Source: Desulfobacca acetoxidans (GTDB taxonomy: Bacteria; Desulfobacterota; Desulfobaccia; Desulfobaccales; 0-14-0-80-60-11). Taken from it: 10,613 nucleotides of DNA. Under the pieces are notes generated by a model that was given only the letters and a program-made list of their open reading frames with translations, had not been told where the DNA came from and did not search any database. The position numbers were made by a program, and so were the translations under genes. Every line of letters starts with the position of its first letter. Within the stretch, counting starts at the first letter, position 1. Location: assembly GCA_022736495.1 (NCBI GenBank), contig DZCR01000113.1, forward strand, positions 1 through 10,613, in the 5' to 3' direction. Below are positions 6,579 to 10,613 of the stretch, in pieces.

Positions 6579-6788
6579 GCCGCCGACGACAAGTAATCCC
6601 GCGTCCCGGCTGGCATTTGACCCGGAAGGAAAAGATAACCTCACCGCTCAGGAGGTAATTTCTTTTAAGAAATAATTGTAGGCCGCAACCTAACAATGAT
6701 AGAATCCCCCCGGCACCACCTGGCGGGCAAGACTCGACTTTTCGTTTCAGACCGATTTCTTCTCACCCCCAATTGGCGAGGCCAGGCA
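6579..6788 (+). other. leader between the two transporter genes
   Basis: About 210 bases without a convincing gene. It holds a strong AGGAGG at 6650-6655 with no usable start codon behind it, then a perfect palindrome ATTTCTT-TT-AAGAAAT (6658-6673). No second c-di-AMP aptamer is present: none of the conserved blocks of the first one recur. No terminator with a T-run is seen, so the second transporter is probably transcribed together with the first. Confidence 0.45.
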
Positions 6789-8660
6789 TTGTACCTGAAA
6801 AGCATTCTCTTGATTGTTGCCAACCTGGGGCTGGTGGGGCTGTTCATTTATCTCCTCCGTAAACCGGGGCGCCTGTCATACTACCTCAACGGCCGCTGGT
6901 GGCTCACCTGGCTGTCGGTAGCGGTCATCACCCTGATGGACGAGCTTACCTCGGTGTTTTACGCCCCCGCCGAGGCCTACCGCTTCATCGGTCTTTCCGC
7001 CATCATCTTTATCGCCTTCACCGCCGTCTTCGTCCATTACATGACCACCCGGCTGGTAGAGATCGCCGAAATCCTGGAGCACCACGGCCTCATCGGCGGC
7101 GGGGTCTATTCCTTCTCTTATCTGGTCCTGGGTCCCCTGGTGTCCTTCGTGGCGGTGGCCTCCATCATGGTGGACTACATCCTCACCGCTTGCATCTCCG
7201 CAGTGAGCGCCGTCTTAAACGCCACCTCGTTCTTTCACCTGCCCCACCACGTGATTATGGCCCTGGTCCTGATCACCATCTGGGCCATTGCCGGCCTCAA
7301 CGTCCTGGGGATCAAGGAAAACGCCCGGGTCACCTTCACCATTTTTATCTTTGCAGCCCTGGTTTTCATTACCCTGATCATTTCCGGTATCCTGGCCCTG
7401 GACAGTTTTTCCCTGGGGCAGCTCAAGCAGGCCGCGGTCAAGACCGCCTCCGACCTGAGTCCGGGCTCGTTCTTTGGGAGTTATAACATCTTTATCGCCC
7501 ACATCGCCTTCTGCATCCTGGCCTATTCCGGGGTGGAGTCCGTCCTCCAGACCGCCGGCCTGGTGCGAAGCTGGCGGGAGATCAGCAAGGCTTATATCTT
7601 CCTGGCCGTGACCGTGGGTCTGGTGACCCCCATCGTCGCGGCCCTGGCGCTGTCGGCGCCCATTGATTTCCACAAGCATGAAGGCGATCTCATCACCCAT
7701 TACGCTACCATGCTCAACGGCCTGCCCTTCGGTGTCATCGTCGCGGCCCTGGCCAGCTTTGCCCTGATCATGGCAGTGAACACCGCGTTCGTGGCCTCCA
7801 GCGAACTCATCGAGCGCGTGGCCCACCGCTACCGCTTCCACTGGGTCATCGCCACCAACCGGCGTCAGTCCCTTTACCGCATCCACCTCGCCAACGCCAC
7901 CTTCTTTTCCATCATTATCATCATTACCTCGGGCCGGCAGGAAACCCTGGCGGACATGTATGCCCTGGGACTTTTGGCCAGCTTCTCCATCAACATGGGG
8001 GCCCTGCTCATCTACCGCTACTTCATGGGCACCAAAGAGGTGATCCATTTTTACACCTCCCGCCTGGTGACCCTGATCATGTGGGTCATCTTTGTAAGCT
8101 GCTTCATTTTTCTGGCTATCATCAAGACTCACGGCACCATGCTCTGGGCCATCGTCACCGGCCTGGTGCTGGTGGCCGGTTTCCTGGTGGCCCAAAAGCG
8201 AGCCCCGGAGCTTAAGGAAATCGGCAAGGGGGACAACGAAATGGAGATGATCCTCTTCCTCGCCGAGTCTTCAGCGCCGGATGTGCACCTGGTCTTCAAG
8301 CGCTCTCAGGAGATGGGCGGCCCCCCTGAGGACAACGTCGCCTACGTCACCTTCTACTCCCCCCGGGCCGGCATCCCGCCTAAACTGGCCGCCAACCACT
8401 TCCGCTTCCCCCTCCTCAAGTTAAGCCTCTACCACCGCCTGGTGGCGCTGCTCCGGGTAGTGGAATACGAGTTGGGCGACCGCCAGATCAACGTCCACCT
8501 GGGCTGGCCCATGTCCTCCTGGCTGGATCGCATGGCCATCGGCGTCATGATCTTCAACATGATGCGCCTGCCCCGCCTCTTCCCCAATTTCCGCTTCATC
8601 ATGAGCTATACCGAACCCACCGGCGCCGCCACCAAAGTCCACGCCGCCGCAGTGAAGTAA
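6789..8660 (+). CDS. KimA-like APC-superfamily (probable potassium) transporter, copy 2
   Basis: A 623-residue paralogue of the preceding transporter, clearly similar along its whole length; the main differences lie in the loop before AHIAFCILAYSGVES and in the C-terminal domain. All the candidate cation-site residues are kept: D51 and Y58 (LMDELTSVFY), D119, Y120, T123 and S127 (VDYILTACIS), the S-G-V-E motif, AVNTAF and the Tyr of MYALG. The C-terminal cytosolic domain again ends with the VHLGWPMSSWLDRM and FNMMRLPRLFP blocks. The frame is open back to ATG 6696 (654 residues), but TTG 6789 is preferred. It aligns with the start of copy 1, has GCGAGG seven bases upstream, and the extra 31 codons contain rare ATA and CGA codons with lower third-position GC and lack a ribosome binding site. 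Two adjacent copies may differ in affinity or ion preference, or form a heteromer; KimA itself is a dimer. Confidence 0.82.
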   Translation: MYLKSILLIVANLGLVGLFIYLLRKPGRLSYYLNGRWWLTWLSVAVITLMDELTSVFYAPAEAYRFIGLSAIIFIAFTAVFVHYMTTRLVEIAEILEHHGLIGGGVYSFSYLVLGPLVSFVAVASIMVDYILTACISAVSAVLNATSFFHLPHHVIMALVLITIWAIAGLNVLGIKENARVTFTIFIFAALVFITLIISGILALDSFSLGQLKQAAVKTASDLSPGSFFGSYNIFIAHIAFCILAYSGVESVLQTAGLVRSWREISKAYIFLAVTVGLVTPIVAALALSAPIDFHKHEGDLITHYATMLNGLPFGVIVAALASFALIMAVNTAFVASSELIERVAHRYRFHWVIATNRRQSLYRIHLANATFFSIIIIITSGRQETLADMYALGLLASFSINMGALLIYRYFMGTKEVIHFYTSRLVTLIMWVIFVSCFIFLAIIKTHGTMLWAIVTGLVLVAGFLVAQKRAPELKEIGKGDNEMEMILFLAESSAPDVHLVFKRSQEMGGPPEDNVAYVTFYSPRAGIPPKLAANHFRFPLLKLSLYHRLVALLRVVEYELGDRQINVHLGWPMSSWLDRMAIGVMIFNMMRLPRLFPNFRFIMSYTEPTGAATKVHAAAVK

Positions 8661-8665
8661 AGCAA

Positions 8666-8687
8666 CAGTTGTCAAAGGCAGTTGTCA
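8666..8687. repeat. short direct repeat CAGTTGTCA
   Basis: CAGTTGTCA occurs at 8666-8674 and again at 8679-8687, just after the second transporter's stop codon. It is a small tandem-like repeat in intergenic DNA with no evident function. Confidence 0.5.
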
Positions 8688-8727
8688 GGGGGGAGAAGCA
8701 AGAGAAACTTGATTTTTCCTTGGTGAG

Positions 8728-8744
8728 ACAGGCGCCCCGCCTGT
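8728..8744. repeat. GC-rich palindrome, REP-like
   Basis: ACAGGCG (8728-8734) and CGCCTGT (8738-8744) form a perfect 7-bp stem around CCC. There is no T-run on either side. Palindromes of this type are scattered between genes in many GC-rich genomes, so it may be a dispersed intergenic repeat; copy number elsewhere cannot be seen here. Confidence 0.45.
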
Positions 8745-8754
8745 GCAGGAGCCG

Positions 8755-9441
8755 GCTGAAATACTAAAGTTTAAAGTACTGGGCTGCAAGCAGTTAACCA
8801 AGCACACCTGCTATTCCTGCCTCAAAGCCTTTTTCAACTTCATCCGCAGCAACCTGGATTCCCAACTTCCAAATCCCTGTGAAGCTCCTATGCTGAGGAA
8901 GTGTTCCGGGCGCTGAAACTGGGAAGCTGGCAAATCCATGAGAAGGAAACCATCGACGAGATCATTTTCCGGCCCAATAAGATAAGAAACCGTCTGATGC
9001 TGGAACTCGCGGCTCGGAGCGGCATGCGGGTGGGCGAGGTCTTGAAGCTACAAGCAGGTGATGTCGATGATCAAAAGCTGACCATCAGAAGTCCCAAAAG
9101 CGGGAAAAGCCCAGAAGCGGTCTTTATCCCGAAAAAGCTGGCCGACAGGTTGAAAGATTACATCAGAACCAAGGGAATGGAAGGCGACCAAAGAATTTTC
9201 CCCATTTCCTATACCACCGCCAGGGTTATGGTCAGAGGGCCGGTGCTCCGGTCGGTGTCCACTTGAGGCCACATGACCTGAGGCGCCACGCGCCATATAT
9301 GCGTCCCGGTCTGGAGTTCCCATAAAGATCCTCAGCAAGGTCATCCTGAGGCACGCCAATCTCTCCTCTACCCAGAGGTATCTCGAAAAGGTCAACAATG
9401 TTGAAGCGGTAAGATCGAGAATTTATACGGCTAACACATGA
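8755..9441 (+). pseudogene. tyrosine recombinase (phage-integrase family), 5'-truncated and broken by three frameshifts
   Basis: Read across three frame changes, the region gives a continuous integrase. The SAM-like core-binding part comes first (LTKHTCYSCLKAFFNFI, then PMLRK; frame from 8755). A second frame starts at 8901 (FRALKLGSWQIHEKETIDEI, then SGMRVGEVLKL with the box-I Arg). A third holds GVHLRPHDLRRHA (HxxR, about 9251-9291). The fourth, from 9292, holds LRHANLSSTQRYLEKV with the second His and the catalytic Tyr, ending in TGA at 9439-9441. Each junction is explained by loss of one base: a C after AGGAAG near 8900 (Leu codon CTG), a purine near 9233-9236, and a G near 9290. All five or six catalytic positions can still be read, so the decay is recent or the breaks are sequencing errors. 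No start codon or N-terminal arm is evident upstream. It would have driven integration of a mobile element, possibly at the tRNA-Arg gene downstream. Confidence 0.82.
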
Positions 9442-9516
9442 TCGAGGGCGGGGTCAAAATAGACCTCGGCCACTTAAAAACGGTCTATATATACTAAGTA
9501 CTTATCCGTAATTAAC

Positions 9517-9530
9517 TTGATATTTATCAA
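9517..9530. promoter_or_regulatory. perfect FNR/CRP-type operator sequence (TTGATNNNNATCAA)
   Basis: TTGATATTTATCAA is a perfect 14-bp dyad identical to the FNR-family consensus, lying 46 bases before the ATG of the broken transposase at 9576. In an anaerobe it could bind an FNR/Dnr-type regulator. Only gene remnants and a tRNA lie downstream, so if functional it is probably inherited from the mobile element, or it is chance in AT-rich DNA. Confidence 0.35.
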
Positions 9531-9575
9531 ATAATATGGCATGCATACCCATAAAAATGCTCAAAGGGGGTGCGC

Positions 9576-9851
9576 ATGCCAAGGTTGCCGTCATGGGCTG
9601 TTTCCGATGCTTTTTGACAGCGTGTGGAGCCACTCTTACCGCCACCGACCAGGGACCCAAACAAATCTTATATCCAGAAGAAAGGCGGTGGCAGAAAGCC
9701 GTTAGATTATCGGCAAGTATTTGAAGGTATTGTTTATGTTCTCTGCACCGGCTGTCAATGGAAGGCCCTCCCCAAAGAGGTGTATGGCAGCCCCAGTAAC
9801 TGGCGGTTGCAGGGGCATGACTACTTTCGTATAATGGCGGCGACCGGCTAA
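9576..9851 (+). pseudogene. IS5-family transposase fragment with internal stop and lost C-terminus
   Basis: From ATG 9576 the frame reads MPRLPSWAVSDAF, then TGA at 9615-9617 where the family has a Trp (TGG), then QRVEPLLPPP, GGGRKPLDYRQVFEGIVYVL and TGCQWKALPKEVYGSPS. This is the N-terminal DUF4096-type domain found in IS5-family transposases. After about residue 75 the sequence stops looking like the family and ends at TAA 9849-9851. The DDE catalytic domain is missing, so the product cannot transpose. No terminal inverted repeats or target-site duplication were recognised. A neighbouring frame (9856-9927) reads MTVFKRYNTLSKEELRALVG plus three residues and a stop; it looks protein-like but I cannot place it. 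Confidence 0.75.
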
Positions 9852-9979
9852 AACCATGACTGTTTTCAAGCGGTATAACACCTTGAGCAAGGAAGAATTG
9901 AGAGCCTTGGTAGGGGAGAAAATCTAACGCAATGATACCTATAGCGACACCAAGGATTTTATCAAACCAGCAAACCGAC

Positions 9980-10058
9980 GCCCCCGTAGCTCAGTAATGG
10001 ATAGAGCAAGGGATTCCTAATCCCTGTGCCGCTGGTTCGAGTCCAGTCGGGGGCACCA
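9980..10058 (+). tRNA. tRNA-Arg (anticodon CCU)
   Basis: A full cloverleaf can be drawn by eye. The acceptor stem is GCCCCCG (9980-9986) with CGGGGGC (10048-10054); the D-stem is GCTC/GAGC around a loop containing GG. The anticodon stem AGGGA/TCCCT carries the loop TTCCTAA, giving anticodon CCT, which reads the AGG arginine codon. The T-arm is GCTGG-TTCGAGT-CCAGT. The discriminator A and CCA end (10056-10058) are encoded. U33 and the TTC of the T-loop are in place. It lies just beyond the integrase and transposase relics; tRNA-Arg genes are common integrase targets. Confidence 0.95.
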
Positions 10059-10613
10059 ATATTAGACAATTATTAAAAGAGGTTAAGCTAATGTGGTTGA
10101 TCTTCTTTTTCTTTCAGAGTGGCAAAGGATAACCCAGGGATAACCAGAGTGCGGAAATTGCCTTGAAAACGACCCGACATAAAAATCTGATCGTTAATAC
10201 AGGAAGTGCGAAATAAGCGAAAAAGGCGAATTAAGGTCCCCGGGTGGACCGATTTACTCAGAGAGTAAGGTGATCGAGGCTTCATTTGAGCATTGATAGC
10301 CCGCCCCGGCCACCAGTATCATATAGGGGCCATGCCCTCCCCACCACCTATCACTGATCCTGTTGGTTCAAGAATCCATGGCAGACCCACCGCTCCCCAA
10401 GGCCCAGCAGAATAATAACCATGTAGCCCGGCCACGCCAGTCGACTATCTTTTAAGGGATAGCCTTAAGTCTCGTCCGCCAGGGACAATCCGGCATCTAT
10501 CAGGGCAGGGTCCGCCGGTTATCTCCGCCCCCTGGTGGTTCTCATGCATCTGTTTCTCACTAGAGAACCTGGGTTAGAGTTTCACGGTTTCTCCGGTTCT
10601 CAGGGCTTCCACG
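10059..10613. other. gene-poor tail of the window
   Basis: No gene can be supported here. A minus-strand frame at 10088-10285 (65 codons, containing GNFRTLVIPGLSFATLKEKE) has no recognisable family and no convincing ribosome binding site. GGATAACC repeats twice, eleven bases apart, near 10127-10145. CTATC and GATAG flank TTTTAAGG near 10446-10463, and GGTTCTC/GAGAACC form an inverted repeat across about 10537-10569; none carries a T-run. On the minus strand the last bases could be the end of a gene entering from beyond the window (reading VEALRTGETVKL and stop), but twelve codons are too few to call. Confidence 0.4.

Noticed and set aside
6579..6788. A second c-di-AMP aptamer in front of transporter copy 2
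   Set aside because: None of the conserved blocks (GGGGACC, GGGGNGAATC, CAGCTAAC) is present.
7215..8195. Minus-strand open frame of 326 codons within transporter copy 2
   Set aside because: Low-complexity Gly/Asp/His/Gln product, a typical shadow of a membrane-protein gene in GC-rich DNA.
10088..10285. Minus-strand 65-codon frame after the tRNA
   Set aside because: No recognisable domain, no convincing ribosome binding site and no supporting context; noted only in the description of the tail region.
1..10613. CRISPR array or defence island
   Set aside because: No regularly spaced repeats and no Cas, nuclease, methylase or toxin-antitoxin motifs were seen on either strand.

Overview
The window looks like a piece of chromosome from a moderately GC-rich Gram-negative anaerobe, probably a deltaproteobacterium (Desulfobacterota, Desulfobacca-like). 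This is inferred from two exported proteins with a VPLPPS-type variant of the PEP-CTERM sorting tail, an archaemetzincin, a cyclic-di-AMP riboswitch in a GC-rich background, and the style of the integrase relic. No marker gene fixes the taxonomy.

Layout. (1) 54-1775, plus strand: a YcaO-domain protein fused to C-terminal TPRs. A perfect 12-bp inverted repeat lies directly before its start codon and covers the ribosome binding site. (2) 1855-3352, minus strand: two adjacent genes for exported PEP-CTERM-like proteins, closed by a clear intrinsic terminator at 1804-1831 and preceded by a very AT-rich leader. (3) 3525-4109, minus strand: a small archaemetzincin-type zinc protease with a signal-peptide-like N-terminus. 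(4) 4238-8660, plus strand, divergent from the protease: a candidate promoter, a well-formed c-di-AMP (ydaO-yuaA) riboswitch, an unusual 288-base spacer, and two tandem paralogous KimA-like APC-superfamily transporters. c-di-AMP normally represses potassium uptake, so riboswitch and transporters make a coherent potassium/osmotic module. (5) 8661-9979: accessory junk DNA holding a tyrosine integrase broken by three single-base deletions and an IS5-type transposase fragment with an internal stop. (6) 9980-10058: tRNA-Arg(CCU). (7) 10059-10613: no gene that can be supported.

The strongest discoveries are the riboswitch-transporter module and its spacer (strong ribosome binding site and short ORF between aptamer and transporter), and the hairpin overlapping the ribosome binding site of the YcaO-TPR gene. 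I see no CRISPR array, toxin-antitoxin pair or recognisable defence system. All family assignments are made by reading motifs; no database search was run.
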